From: JALYIM01 sp040003205
GTDB taxonomy: Bacteria; Acidobacteriota; Terriglobia; Terriglobales; Acidobacteriaceae
DNA: 6,830 bases
Reading direction: 5' to 3'
Assembly (NCBI GenBank): GCA_040003205.1
Contig: JBDUDA010000168.1
Coordinates: 1 to 6,830, forward strand
Shown: in pieces, positions 1 to 6,830 of the stretch
How the letters are laid out: the number at the start of each line of letters is the position of its first letter
Position numbering within the stretch: the stretch's first letter is position 1
The notes under the pieces: generated by a model
What the model was told of the DNA's origin: nothing
Seen by the model: the letters and a program-made list of their open reading frames with translations, nothing else
The model's database searches: none
Translations under genes and position numbers: made by a program

Positions 1-1328
1 GCCTTGGCGATGGCTAAGCCCAGGCCGAAACCGCCACTGGTACGGGTTCGAGAGCGGTCGCCGCGATAGAAGCGCTCAAAAATGTGAGGCAAATCAGCCT
101 CCGCGATTCCGGTCCCGTGGTCTTCGACCGTCACACGAGTAGCACCATTGACTCTCGATACCGACATCACAACCGGTTTTCCCTGAGGACTATATCGGAC
201 CGCGTTTTCCAGTATGTTTGTCCAAATTAGTTGCAAGTCCTCTGGATCCGCCTCTAACAGGCCAGACTCGGAATTCGAGAAATGAATTTCGGTTTCCTGC
301 GCATCCGCCAGATTTCGGATTCGCACTATAGCCTCTTCGCATGTGGACGCGACATCAATGGCTTGCGGATGTCCCTTTACTCCCCCTTGAGACCGCTGCT
401 CGGCACGCTCCAGGCGCAACATCCACTGCACGAGCCGTTCCAGTCGCGCTAGATCTTCCAGAGAGAGCTCAAGTCCCTGCCGGTATTCGTCTGAGGTTCT
501 GGGCTTTTGTAGCAGGGATTGCAACGTGGACTTCAAAACCGCCACTGGAGTTTTTAGCTCGTGAGCGGCGTTTCCCATGAATTCCTTCTGCTGCTCGAAC
601 GACCGCTGTAGGCGAGCGAGCATGGCGGTCATGGACTGCGTCAGCGGGCTCAATTCTTCAAGCTGCTGGGATTCCTGTGGCTGACGCAATTGCCAGTTTT
701 GTGTCGAGATGAGCGCAGCGTCGGCGGCAAGTTGCTGCAATGGACGTAAAGCCCTGCGAATCCCCCAGAGCGCGAGCAAACCGGTAACTCCCAACAGCAA
801 TAAGCTTGCAATGGCGATGAAAGCCGCGGCGCGCCGCAATTGTTCGTCGGTCCGATGCAAGGGCGCTGCATAAACGATGGTCACTGTCTGGGGCCGAAAC
901 GACACCGCTTCCTCGCGATCCAGTACTGGCAGGGAAGCCAGGCGCAGAGCCCGGTAGCGAACATTGCCGGCTTTGAAGTTCCAGGTCTGTATGGGTCCCG
1001 CTGAAGGGATCTGCAAGCTGTTCGGCCAGTTGGATGAATGCAGCAGCAGTCCCGACCTCGGTGTCCAAACGGCGAACATATCCGGATGATTGCGGTCAAG
1101 AGATGGCGGCATTAAAGTGTTGTCAAAATAGACAGCGCCTGATTTATCTTCTTTGTATCTCACTAATGCGGCGACACTCATGGCTTGTCCCTGGATGCCC
1201 GCGTCCAGCGTGGAAAGAAGGCTGCGCTGCGTGTAGAAAACGCCCGCGAGCAGCAGGCCCACCGCCAGCAAAGTCTGTGACAAGACCACGCTTGACAGCA
1301 GGCGTCGTTGGATGGAATTTCGCAACAT
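1..1328 (-). CDS. Membrane sensor histidine kinase, two-component system (3' end cut by window edge)
   Basis: This is a transmembrane sensor kinase that should autophosphorylate on His and pass the phosphate to the response regulator encoded just upstream. I translated the minus strand from the ATG at 1328 to the window edge and found one uninterrupted frame of 442 residues with no stop. A first membrane helix lies at about residues 12-30 and a second at about 167-190, enclosing a roughly 135-residue extracytoplasmic sensor region with no motif I recognise. A HAMP-like linker follows (Pro196 in RRALRPLQQLA). The H-box is NAAHELKTP with His256, the N-box is NILENAVRYSP with Asn371 and Asn375, the G1 box is DHGTGI (Asp403), and FERFYRG and GGFGLGLAIAK follow. 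All catalytic boxes are intact. Only a short C-terminal tail should be missing, judging from usual lengths of about 450-480 residues. The start lies 2 bases after the regulator's stop, with only a weak GGGA upstream, so translational coupling is likely. The overall layout resembles QseC/TctE-type kinases. The signal is unknown. Confidence 0.93.
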   Translation of the reverse strand, partial: MLRNSIQRRLLSSVVLSQTLLAVGLLLAGVFYTQRSLLSTLDAGIQGQAMSVAALVRYKEDKSGAVYFDNTLMPPSLDRNHPDMFAVWTPRSGLLLHSSNWPNSLQIPSAGPIQTWNFKAGNVRYRALRLASLPVLDREEAVSFRPQTVTIVYAAPLHRTDEQLRRAAAFIAIASLLLLGVTGLLALWGIRRALRPLQQLAADAALISTQNWQLRQPQESQQLEELSPLTQSMTAMLARLQRSFEQQKEFMGNAAHELKTPVAVLKSTLQSLLQKPRTSDEYRQGLELSLEDLARLERLVQWMLRLERAEQRSQGGVKGHPQAIDVASTCEEAIVRIRNLADAQETEIHFSNSESGLLEADPEDLQLIWTNILENAVRYSPQGKPVVMSVSRVNGATRVTVEDHGTGIAEADLPHIFERFYRGDRSRTRTSGGFGLGLAIAK

Positions 1329-1330
1329 GA

Positions 1331-2002
1331 TTAGTCCCGCAAAATGTAACCCTGGCCGCGGACAGTATGAATTAGTTTGTTGACAGAGCCGCCGTCAAGT
1401 TTGCGTCGTAATCCTGAAATATATACTTCGATCACGTTACTGAATTTTTCCCAGTTGTAATCGTAAAGATGCTCGAGAAGCTCCGTCTTGGAAACCACCG
1501 CGCCCGGACGATGCGCAAGATACTCGATAACCCGGTACTCCATGGCAGTCAATACGATCGCAATGCCGGCGCGCTGGACGCTATGGTCAACGGTGTTCAC
1601 ATTCAAATCGCCGATCGTGAGAACCGGCGAAGGGTGCCCCTTGCCGCGCCGTATCAGCGCTTTGGTCCGGGCCATTAATTCGCCCAGATCGAATGGCTTG
1701 GTGAGATAGTCATCGGCCCCGGCGTTTAGCAACGCAACAATGGATTCCTTGTCATCGCGGGCGGTCAGCACCAGCACAGGAGTGCGCTGGCCTGCCTGGC
1801 GAATCTTGTTCAACAAAGTTATCCCGTCAATTTTTGGAAGCAGCAGGTCTAACAGAATCGTGTCGTAGACTTCGGATTCGGCGAGGAATAGTCCTTCCTG
1901 ACCGTCATTAGCAATATCAACCGCATAACCAGCGCCTTCCCGCAGGCTTCGGGCGACGTTTTCAGCGAGTCGAGGTTCGTCTTCAACGATCAGTATGCGC
2001 AT
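1331..2002 (-). CDS. OmpR/PhoB-family response regulator (receiver + winged-helix DNA-binding domain)
   Basis: This is a cytoplasmic DNA-binding response regulator, 223 residues, which is full family length. The receiver domain covers about residues 1-115. It has the acidic pocket Glu7/Asp8, the phosphoacceptor Asp52 in ILLDLLLPKIDG, the switch Thr80 in VLVLTARDD, and Lys102 in DYLTKPFD. The OmpR-type winged-helix effector covers about residues 127-222 and ends in the typical HTVRGQGYILRD. The start at the ATG at 2002 is chosen because MRILIVEDE is the normal beginning of the fold, although no clear Shine-Dalgarno sequence precedes it. The stop codon TAA is followed after 2 bases by the kinase ATG, giving a conventional regulator-kinase pair. 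It resembles the QseB/PmrA/TctD-like group, but the regulated genes cannot be deduced. It may autoregulate through the intergenic region immediately upstream (2003-2172). Confidence 0.96.
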   Translation of the reverse strand: MRILIVEDEPRLAENVARSLREGAGYAVDIANDGQEGLFLAESEVYDTILLDLLLPKIDGITLLNKIRQAGQRTPVLVLTARDDKESIVALLNAGADDYLTKPFDLGELMARTKALIRRGKGHPSPVLTIGDLNVNTVDHSVQRAGIAIVLTAMEYRVIEYLAHRPGAVVSKTELLEHLYDYNWEKFSNVIEVYISGLRRKLDGGSVNKLIHTVRGQGYILRD

Positions 2003-2068
2003 CCATCAGGACGATACACCAACCCTGCGGTGCCGGCGTTTCGGTTCGTCCTTTTCGGTCAAGCATTA

Positions 2069-2099
2069 GTTCTAAGCGACGCTGAAGATCTGCGGACAA
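2069..2099 (-). promoter_or_regulatory. Weak candidate promoter for the two-component genes
   Basis: On the minus strand a TTGTCC box (2094-2099) lies 19 bases upstream of TAGAAC (2069-2074). The boxes match the sigma-70 consensus TTGACA and TATAAT only partly, and the spacer is longer than the ideal 17. If used, it would leave a leader of about 60 bases before the response regulator ATG at 2002. It is the best candidate I found by eye in this 170-base gap. The gap otherwise holds no recognisable gene, RNA or terminator. Confidence 0.2.
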
Positions 2100-2104
2100 T
2101 CGGC

Positions 2105-2127
2105 AGGCATTCGGGACGCACATGCCT
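2105..2127. repeat. Short inverted repeat AGGCAT-N11-ATGCCT in the intergenic region
   Basis: There are two perfect 6-bp inverted arms, at 2105-2110 and 2122-2127, separated by 11 bases. The repeat lies between the kinase stop and the response regulator start. No T-run follows on the transcribed side, so it does not look like an intrinsic terminator. It sits a few bases upstream of a weak promoter-like sequence and could be an operator or activator site for the two-component genes. A 6-bp repeat can also occur by chance, so this is only a candidate. Confidence 0.25.
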
Positions 2128-2172
2128 ATTGATTCGAAGCAGAGAATTATTTCCGGTTGGCTCTACGGCGAC

Positions 2173-3774
2173 TTAGTGGATGGATGGACTTATCCCGGCA
2201 ATCTTCGCGCGCTGAGATTCCGCAACCGCAATCAGTCGAGGCAAGACATCGCCTATGTCGGTCTCTCCCGACCCACCAAACCCGAAATAGAGTTTGCGAT
2301 ACAGGGAGAAAAGTTCGTCATAAACTGGCTCGACGGATTTTTGCGGGGTAAAGACTTTGTGGGTAGGGCAAATTTTGGTTTGCGCTTCTTCGACTGTCTT
2401 GAAGGTCCCGGCTGCCAGGAAAGCGAAAATTGCCGACCCGACTCCGACTACGTTGCTGCTGGGAACTAAGACAGGACGCTTGAGTACGTCGGCATAAATC
2501 TGATTCAAGACATTATTTTTTTGCGGTATGCCGCCGGCATTAATTACGCGCCGCATGACAACACCATGTTCAGCCATGCGATCGAGAATGACGCGGGTAT
2601 GAAAGGCCGTGCCTTCGATTGCGGAGAACATTTCGTCTTCGGCAGTGCTTTGCAAGTTCCATCCCAGAGTGATTCCGCGCAGGTTGGGATTTACTAACAC
2701 GGTGCGATCGCCGTTATCCCAGGTCATGCGAAGCAGCCCGGTCTGTCCTGCGCGAAAATCATGCAGGCCGCGGACTAAACCCTCTACCGTGGCGTTACAG
2801 CGGGTAGCGATGGTGCTGAAAATATCGCCCACCGCGGAGAGTCCGGCTTCAATTCCGATGCGCTCAGGATGAACACTGCCCCGCACCACGCCGCAGACTC
2901 CGGGCACCAGGTTCACGGATGGAGTGATCCCAATTATGCAAGTGGTAGTTCCTACCACGTTGACCATATCGTCGGTGCCGCATCCGGCGCCGATGGCGTC
3001 CCAATGGGCATCGAACGCGCCCACGGGGATTGGAATTCCCGGCTTGAGACCAAGTTTTTCAGCCCAATGTGCTGAGAGAGTTCCGGCAATCTGATCGGAA
3101 GTTGCGCATTCGCCGTCGAGCTTTTCGCGAACACCTTTTAGCAGGGGATCCACGCCAATCAAAAATTCTGCCGAAGGTAGGCCCCCGAGCTGCCTGCTCC
3201 ACAGCCACTTGTGGCCCATCGCGCAAACGCTGCGCTTTACTTTTTGAGGGTCTGTGATTCCGCAAAGGGTGGCGGCAACCATGTCGCAATGTTCGAAAGC
3301 AGATGCGAATTCGGAGCGCAGTCCGGGATTGTGGCGCAGCCAGTGCAGAAGTTTCGAAAAACCCCACTCGGAAGAGTAGACGCCGCCGCACCACTGAATG
3401 GCCTCCAACCCTTCACGATGTGCCGCCGCGGTGATTTCCGCCGCTTCCCCCTTTGCACGGTGATCGCACCAGAGATAGTACTCGCCCAACGGTTGCATAT
3501 TTTTATCAACCGGAATTACGGAGGAGCCGGTGGTGTCGAGCGCGATAGCTTCGATCTGTGCGGGCGAGACACCGGACTTTGTAACGGCTTCGCGGGTAGC
3601 AGCGCACAGTGCTTGCATGTGATCGTCATGCGATTGAGTGGCATATTCCAGATTTTCCCGGTTGCGATGGAGAGGGTAAGGAGCGGTTGCGCATTGTAGA
3701 AGTCCGCGTTCACTATCCACGATCGAGACACGGACGCTCAAGGTTCCGAAATCCACGCCTGCCACGAGGGCCAT
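2173..3774 (-). CDS. araB: FGGY-family carbohydrate kinase, L-ribulokinase-like (AraB type)
   Basis: This cytoplasmic sugar kinase is predicted to phosphorylate L-ribulose, or a related ketose, to its 5-phosphate using ATP. The protein is 533 residues, slightly shorter than E. coli AraB (566). The first FGGY domain starts with the phosphate-binding GVDFGTLSVR (Asp8). Segments that closely echo AraB include DTTGSSVIPVD (80-90), LWCDHRAKGEAAEI (101-114), GGVYSSEW (130-137) and CAMGHKWLW (184-192). The catalytic base should be Asp255 in GAFDAHWDAIGAG, followed by VVGTTTC (273-279). The second domain contains GGIPQKN (414-420) and the nucleotide-site segment VVGVGSAIFA. The ATG abuts the isomerase stop (TGAATG), with a GGAG ribosome-binding site 8 bases upstream inside that gene, so translation is coupled. 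The AraB-like motifs favour L-ribulokinase over xylulokinase, fuculokinase or rhamnulokinase. Ribulokinases accept several 2-ketopentoses, so exact substrate specificity is inference. Confidence 0.85.
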   Translation of the reverse strand: MALVAGVDFGTLSVRVSIVDSERGLLQCATAPYPLHRNRENLEYATQSHDDHMQALCAATREAVTKSGVSPAQIEAIALDTTGSSVIPVDKNMQPLGEYYLWCDHRAKGEAAEITAAAHREGLEAIQWCGGVYSSEWGFSKLLHWLRHNPGLRSEFASAFEHCDMVAATLCGITDPQKVKRSVCAMGHKWLWSRQLGGLPSAEFLIGVDPLLKGVREKLDGECATSDQIAGTLSAHWAEKLGLKPGIPIPVGAFDAHWDAIGAGCGTDDMVNVVGTTTCIIGITPSVNLVPGVCGVVRGSVHPERIGIEAGLSAVGDIFSTIATRCNATVEGLVRGLHDFRAGQTGLLRMTWDNGDRTVLVNPNLRGITLGWNLQSTAEDEMFSAIEGTAFHTRVILDRMAEHGVVMRRVINAGGIPQKNNVLNQIYADVLKRPVLVPSSNVVGVGSAIFAFLAAGTFKTVEEAQTKICPTHKVFTPQKSVEPVYDELFSLYRKLYFGFGGSGETDIGDVLPRLIAVAESQRAKIAGISPSIH

Positions 3775-5202
3775 TCAGAAAGCTCCGTCCGCGCCGTGCC
3801 AATACATGTCCCAGCCGAGGTAGCGAGTGGCGGCTTCATGCACCGAGGAAGCTACAGAGGAAAGATTGGCGGCAACGTGATGCTCGAATCCGTTCGCGCA
3901 GATAAAGCGCAGCAGCTTTTGCATGTCGGCAATCTCAACCACACCCGCGCCGCCAAAAGTATTGAGGGCGTCGTCAGTGAACCTGCCTTCGCCGACGTAC
4001 CCGCGCATTTTTCCAGCGACGTCATCGGTGGAGAAACGCGCGAAGCTCATTTTCTCGGGTTTAATCAGGCCGACGCAGGTCCCGAAAGTATTTTCCTTGC
4101 CCACGGTGCCGGCGATGATCTGCTGGAAATCCATTTTGACCGAACGAAAGAAATGTTTCGGCAGATTGGAACAATGGAAGCAGACCGCCTTGTTCGGGTC
4201 GACGCCGTAATTGTTATTCCAGTCGAGCAGTGCGGAGGGCGTTTGGGAAGCCAATCGCAGAGCATGCATTCCCAACACGCCGCAAATATCCACTTCGCAC
4301 GCGCTGGAAAGCAGACCGTCGCTCATCATGCTCATGATGGTGCAAGGAACCACGCCAAGATTTTCTTCGATTGAGGTCCAGCATTGCACAGCGCTTACGG
4401 CAACCTCGGTCGCTGCCATCCACTGATCAACGACCGCGCCCAACTTGGCCATCTTCATCAACGCGGCCGCTGGGACGCCGCTCGCATCCACATATTTATG
4501 AATGGCAGCCAATTTCGCCTGAGCGTGTTCGTCACTATCTTTCATGCGCTCGATGCGTCCAATGACCTCGGAGAGGTCAAGGGTTTCGATTGATATCCCC
4601 TGCGATTCGAGAATCTTTTCGCTGTAACGCACGGTGTTAAAAGCGGTGGGACGAGCGCCGATGGCGCCGACGCGAAGATTTTTGAATCCATTGACGACGC
4701 GGCACACACCGGTGAACCACTGCAAATCCCTGGCGAATTCGGGCGAGTCGAGACTCTCGGTGTGGAGAGACGTCAAAGAGTAAGGAATGCCATATTGCCG
4801 AAGATTGTTGCAGGCCGACATCTTTCCACAAAAGCTATCGCGGCGGGATGCAATCGACATCTTCGTCGGATCATCGGGCGTCGCCTGAACTAATACTGGG
4901 ACGTGAAGATCGGCCCAGCGCAACGTGTCAGCGATGGCGCGCTCTTCACCGAAGTTGGGAAGGGTGACGATAACACCATCGATGCGCTCGCGATTGCTTT
5001 TAAAAAGATCGGCGCAGCGATGAGATTCCTCGCGGGTTTCCACCGCTCCATGTTTGCTGTCTTCGGGAGTAAGGGTGACCACATCAATGCCGTCCGCACT
5101 CAGAACTCGCAAAATTTCTTCCCGCCCGGTCTTTGCCAGGTGGTCGGGGAAAAAGCCACGGTTGCCTACGATCAGGCCCATGGTCATTTTTTTAGCCGGC
5201 AT
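3775..5202 (-). CDS. L-fucose/L-arabinose isomerase-family protein (COG2407-like)
   Basis: This is a predicted cytoplasmic, metal-dependent aldose-ketose isomerase of 475 residues, close to the size of non-FucI members of the L-fucose isomerase-like family (E. coli FucI is longer, about 590). Family landmarks are VIVTLPNFGEE (77-87) in the N-terminal part, RDSFCGKMSACNNLRQYGIP (121-140), and the C-terminal catalytic region. Likely metal ligands are Glu303 in ACEVDICG, Asp327 in LLDWNNNYG, and a late His (His441 or His442 in GFEHHVA). These assignments are by analogy to the Glu/Asp/His site of FucI. CFHCSNLPKHFF (341-352) is also typical of the group. The ATG at 5202 is supported by a strong GAGGAG Shine-Dalgarno five bases upstream. 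Position between a symporter and an AraB-like kinase suggests it makes the kinase's ketose substrate, for example L-ribulose from L-arabinose. L-fucose, D-arabinose or another aldose is possible. The same family also includes sulfoquinovose isomerases, which fit this neighbourhood less well. Confidence 0.87.
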   Translation of the reverse strand: MPAKKMTMGLIVGNRGFFPDHLAKTGREEILRVLSADGIDVVTLTPEDSKHGAVETREESHRCADLFKSNRERIDGVIVTLPNFGEERAIADTLRWADLHVPVLVQATPDDPTKMSIASRRDSFCGKMSACNNLRQYGIPYSLTSLHTESLDSPEFARDLQWFTGVCRVVNGFKNLRVGAIGARPTAFNTVRYSEKILESQGISIETLDLSEVIGRIERMKDSDEHAQAKLAAIHKYVDASGVPAAALMKMAKLGAVVDQWMAATEVAVSAVQCWTSIEENLGVVPCTIMSMMSDGLLSSACEVDICGVLGMHALRLASQTPSALLDWNNNYGVDPNKAVCFHCSNLPKHFFRSVKMDFQQIIAGTVGKENTFGTCVGLIKPEKMSFARFSTDDVAGKMRGYVGEGRFTDDALNTFGGAGVVEIADMQKLLRFICANGFEHHVAANLSSVASSVHEAATRYLGWDMYWHGADGAF

Positions 5203-5207
5203 GAAAA

Positions 5208-5213
5208 CTCCTC
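5208..5213 (-). promoter_or_regulatory. Strong ribosome-binding site of the isomerase gene
   Basis: The minus strand reads GAGGAG, then TTTTC, then ATG. This is the best Shine-Dalgarno sequence seen in the window. It fixes the isomerase start at 5202 over the later in-frame ATGs at codons 6 and 8. Confidence 0.8.
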
Positions 5214-5215
5214 AG

Positions 5216-5443
5216 TCATAGTTTTTGGGGCTGGCGTATTGGAGCGTATTTAACGCAATAAGCCGCGCCGATCACGAGTAGAACGAATCCCCACCACAGA
5301 TTGGCGTGATACTGAAACAGAACCACGGTTGGGTGAAGGGGCGGGTGCAGCACTTCCCAAAGCCCTGCCCCTGCTATCAGGATTCCATTGCCAAGCAGGG
5401 AAACGCCGATAAAGAACCAGATGGAAATCTCGCGACCTCGCAT
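5216..5443 (-). CDS. Small two-helix membrane protein of unknown function, next to SSS symporter
   Basis: I cannot assign this 75-residue protein to a named family. It has two hydrophobic helices, at about residues 6-29 and 49-65. Basic residues sit at both ends (Arg2, Arg4; Lys65, Arg70, Lys74), which predicts a helical hairpin with both termini in the cytoplasm. The connecting loop is His- and Pro-rich (HPPLHP, then QYHANLWWG). The ATG at 5443 is preferred because GGGAG at 5449-5453 lies five bases before it. An in-frame TTG at 5455 would add four residues but overlaps that ribosome-binding site. The gene begins 23 bases after the symporter stop and ends 13 bases before the isomerase ATG, so it belongs to the operon. 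Small membrane partners are known beside other SSS transporters (DUF485/YjcH with ActP; DUF4212 proteins). By analogy it may be an accessory subunit of the symporter, but that is inference. Confidence 0.8.
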   Translation of the reverse strand: MRGREISIWFFIGVSLLGNGILIAGAGLWEVLHPPLHPTVVLFQYHANLWWGFVLLVIGAAYCVKYAPIRQPQKL

Positions 5444-5448
5444 TTTGT

Positions 5449-5453
5449 CTCCC
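5449..5453 (-). promoter_or_regulatory. Ribosome-binding site deciding the start of the small membrane protein
   Basis: GGGAG on the minus strand is followed by ACAAA and then ATG (5443-5441). Because the possible upstream TTG start at 5455-5453 shares a base with this site, the ATG is the better start and the protein is 75 residues, not 79. Confidence 0.6.
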
Positions 5454-5466
5454 AATTCGCGGAACC

Positions 5467-6830
5467 TTACCAGACCACGATGTTAAAAATCACAAACGCC
5501 AGACAAACAACTACCGCCCAGAAGGCGGGACGCTGATAGAGAGGAACCTGCGCTTCATGGGGAAACGTCGTCGCCCCGTAAACCAATCCGGCCAATTCGG
5601 CGTCGGATTTTGGCGATGTCATATAACTCACGACTATCGTCACCGTCACGCAGACAATCCAGGACCACAAGGCACGATACATATTCGCCGCCATGTCGCT
5701 GGCGTTTGGGGAAAGTGAGACGTAACGCAGCGCGGCGGGATTCACTTTCACGGAGGCCCACATGGCGACGGAGGAAACAGTGCCTGCCAGTAATCCCCAG
5801 AAGCCGCCTGCGGAGGTCGCGCGCTTCCACAACATTCCCAGCACGACGGTGCCAAACAGGGGCGCGATGAAAAAACTGAAAAGCGCCTGGACATAATCCA
5901 TAATGCTGGCGAAGGACATTACCAGGTAGGCGGTGCCGACGCTGATGAGAACTCCCACGACCGTACACCATCGGCCCATTTTCACGTAGTGTTCGTCGCT
6001 GGCGTCTTTGTGAATCAAGGCGCGATAGATGTCATAAGTCCAAACCGTGGTGAAGGCGCTGACATTACCGGCCATGCCTGACATAAAGCCTGCGATCAGC
6101 GCGGTGATTCCAAGGCCAAGCAATCCCGGACCGCAATAGCGCGCCAGCATCAGCGGCAACACTTCGTTGTAGCCATGGCCGCTGGTGGCGACGGCTTGCG
6201 TCTCCCCCACGAGCTTGATCGGCAAAACCGCGAGAGCCAGTAGTCCTGGCAGGATCACGATGAATGGCACCATCATCTTGAAAGCTGCTCCGATGACGGG
6301 CGCCATTTTCGCGGCCCTCATGTCTTTGGCGGCCAGAACTCGCTGCACCACCAGAAAGTCGGTGGTCCAGTAGCCAAACGAAATCACAAATCCCAGTCCC
6401 AGGACGATTCCGGTCCAATGAATGCCCATGGGATTGTTGTTGAACGCGCCCAGTGTGCTCCATAAATGGGTATATTCCGCGGACGCATTATGCGCGATCT
6501 GCAATTTCAGATTGCTCCAGCCTCCGGTCTCGATCAATCCGAGGATAGGAATTAGCAGCGCGCCCGCCCAGATGAGGATGAACTGTAAGACTTCATTGAA
6601 GATTGCCGATCGGAGTCCGCCCAACGCGACATAAACAGCAACGGTGGCCGAGGAGACCCAGATACTAAAATTGATGTCCCAGCCGAGGACGACCTTCATC
6701 ACCAGCGCCATCGAATACATATTGATGCCGCTCATGAGAACGGTCATGAAGGCGAAGGAAACGGAAGACAGAGTGCGGCTGGATTCTCCGAAGCGCAACT
6801 TCAGATATCCCGGCACGGAGTGCGTTTTCG
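5467..6830 (-). CDS. Sodium:solute symporter (SSS/SLC5 family), probable sugar transporter (5' end cut by window edge)
   Basis: This inner-membrane carrier is predicted to take up a sugar with Na+. The frame is open to the right edge and about 453 residues are visible. The GTG at 6816 is an internal Val (context KTHSVPGYLKLRFG), so the true start and roughly the first 100 residues lie outside. The visible part holds about ten or more hydrophobic helices. SSS landmarks, counted from the codon at 6816, are VPGYLKLRFG (1-10), GGLRSAIFNEVLQF (66-79), FGYWTTDFLVVQRVLAAKD (147-165), MSGMAGNVSAFTTVWTYDIY (245-264) and VLGMLWKRAT (325-334). The Thr-Thr pair before VWTYDIYR sits where the hydroxyl pair of the Na2 site lies in SGLT-type transporters, which supports Na+ coupling. 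The C-terminus ends in one more helix after QRPAFW. It is the first visible gene of the sugar operon. The substrate is inferred from the isomerase and kinase to be a free pentose or similar monosaccharide, most plausibly L-arabinose. Confidence 0.93.
   Translation of the reverse strand, partial: KTHSVPGYLKLRFGESSRTLSSVSFAFMTVLMSGINMYSMALVMKVVLGWDINFSIWVSSATVAVYVALGGLRSAIFNEVLQFILIWAGALLIPILGLIETGGWSNLKLQIAHNASAEYTHLWSTLGAFNNNPMGIHWTGIVLGLGFVISFGYWTTDFLVVQRVLAAKDMRAAKMAPVIGAAFKMMVPFIVILPGLLALAVLPIKLVGETQAVATSGHGYNEVLPLMLARYCGPGLLGLGITALIAGFMSGMAGNVSAFTTVWTYDIYRALIHKDASDEHYVKMGRWCTVVGVLISVGTAYLVMSFASIMDYVQALFSFFIAPLFGTVVLGMLWKRATSAGGFWGLLAGTVSSVAMWASVKVNPAALRYVSLSPNASDMAANMYRALWSWIVCVTVTIVVSYMTSPKSDAELAGLVYGATTFPHEAQVPLYQRPAFWAVVVCLAFVIFNIVVW

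Noticed and set aside
658..1068. A 136-codon minus-strand frame overlapping the histidine kinase, suggesting a possible frameshift there
   Set aside because: Direct translation of the kinase frame from 1328 to the edge is unbroken and contains all the expected boxes. The 136-codon frame is an out-of-frame shadow.
2105..2127. The inverted repeat as a rho-independent terminator for the sugar operon
   Set aside because: The stem is only 6 bp with an 11-base loop, and no T-run follows in the direction of transcription.
2122..2469. A 115-codon plus-strand frame starting in the intergenic gap and running into the kinase gene
   Set aside because: Most of it is antisense to the conserved kinase C-terminus. 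It has no ribosome-binding site evident and no family signature.
3211..3699. A 162-codon open frame on the plus strand inside the kinase gene
   Set aside because: It is antisense to conserved ribulokinase motifs, and its translation is unlike any protein I recognise. Treated as a shadow.
3796..4374. A 192-codon open frame on the plus strand inside the isomerase gene
   Set aside because: It lies fully antisense to a well-supported isomerase, has no recognisable family motif, and is the kind of long shadow frame that codon bias produces opposite a GC-rich gene.
6814..6816. GTG as a possible start of the symporter
   Set aside because: The frame stays open upstream to the window edge (KTHS before it), and the protein would lack the N-terminal helices that SSS carriers have. 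The codon is an internal valine.

Overview
The window is a compact run of six protein-coding genes, all on the minus strand, so transcription runs from the right edge to the left. Base composition is moderately GC-rich, and no stretch over 300 bases lacks a gene. The gene set fits a heterotrophic Gram-negative bacterium: a sodium-coupled sugar symporter instead of an ABC or PTS system, a fucose-isomerase-like enzyme, and a small Trp/His-rich membrane protein beside the symporter. My impression is Acidobacteriota or a similar soil phylum. That is inference from gene style, not from a taxonomic marker.

Right part (2173-6830): a four-gene carbohydrate operon. In transcription order it holds an SSS-family Na+:solute symporter (5'-truncated by the window edge), a 75-residue two-helix membrane protein, a 475-residue L-fucose/L-arabinose isomerase-family enzyme, and a 533-residue FGGY kinase most like L-ribulokinase (AraB). 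The gaps are 23, 13 and 0 bases. At the last junction the stop codon TGA is followed immediately by the kinase ATG. The simplest reading is uptake of a free aldose with Na+, isomerisation to the ketose, and phosphorylation to a ketose phosphate. L-arabinose to L-ribulose to L-ribulose 5-phosphate is the leading hypothesis. No ribulose-phosphate 4-epimerase (AraD), classical AraA or transcription factor is visible.

Middle (2003-2172): a 170-base intergenic region with a 6-bp inverted repeat and a weak promoter-like sequence. There is no convincing intrinsic terminator, so read-through from the sugar operon is possible.

Left part (1-2002): a two-component system. An OmpR/PhoB-type response regulator is followed after 2 bases by a membrane histidine kinase, which is intact as far as the left edge but loses its last residues there. 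Its stimulus cannot be read from the sequence. Any link to the sugar operon rests only on adjacency and strand.

Nothing here is a clearly new system. The items most worth a second look are the pairing of a fucose-isomerase-fold enzyme with an AraB-type kinase, and the small membrane protein tied to the symporter.
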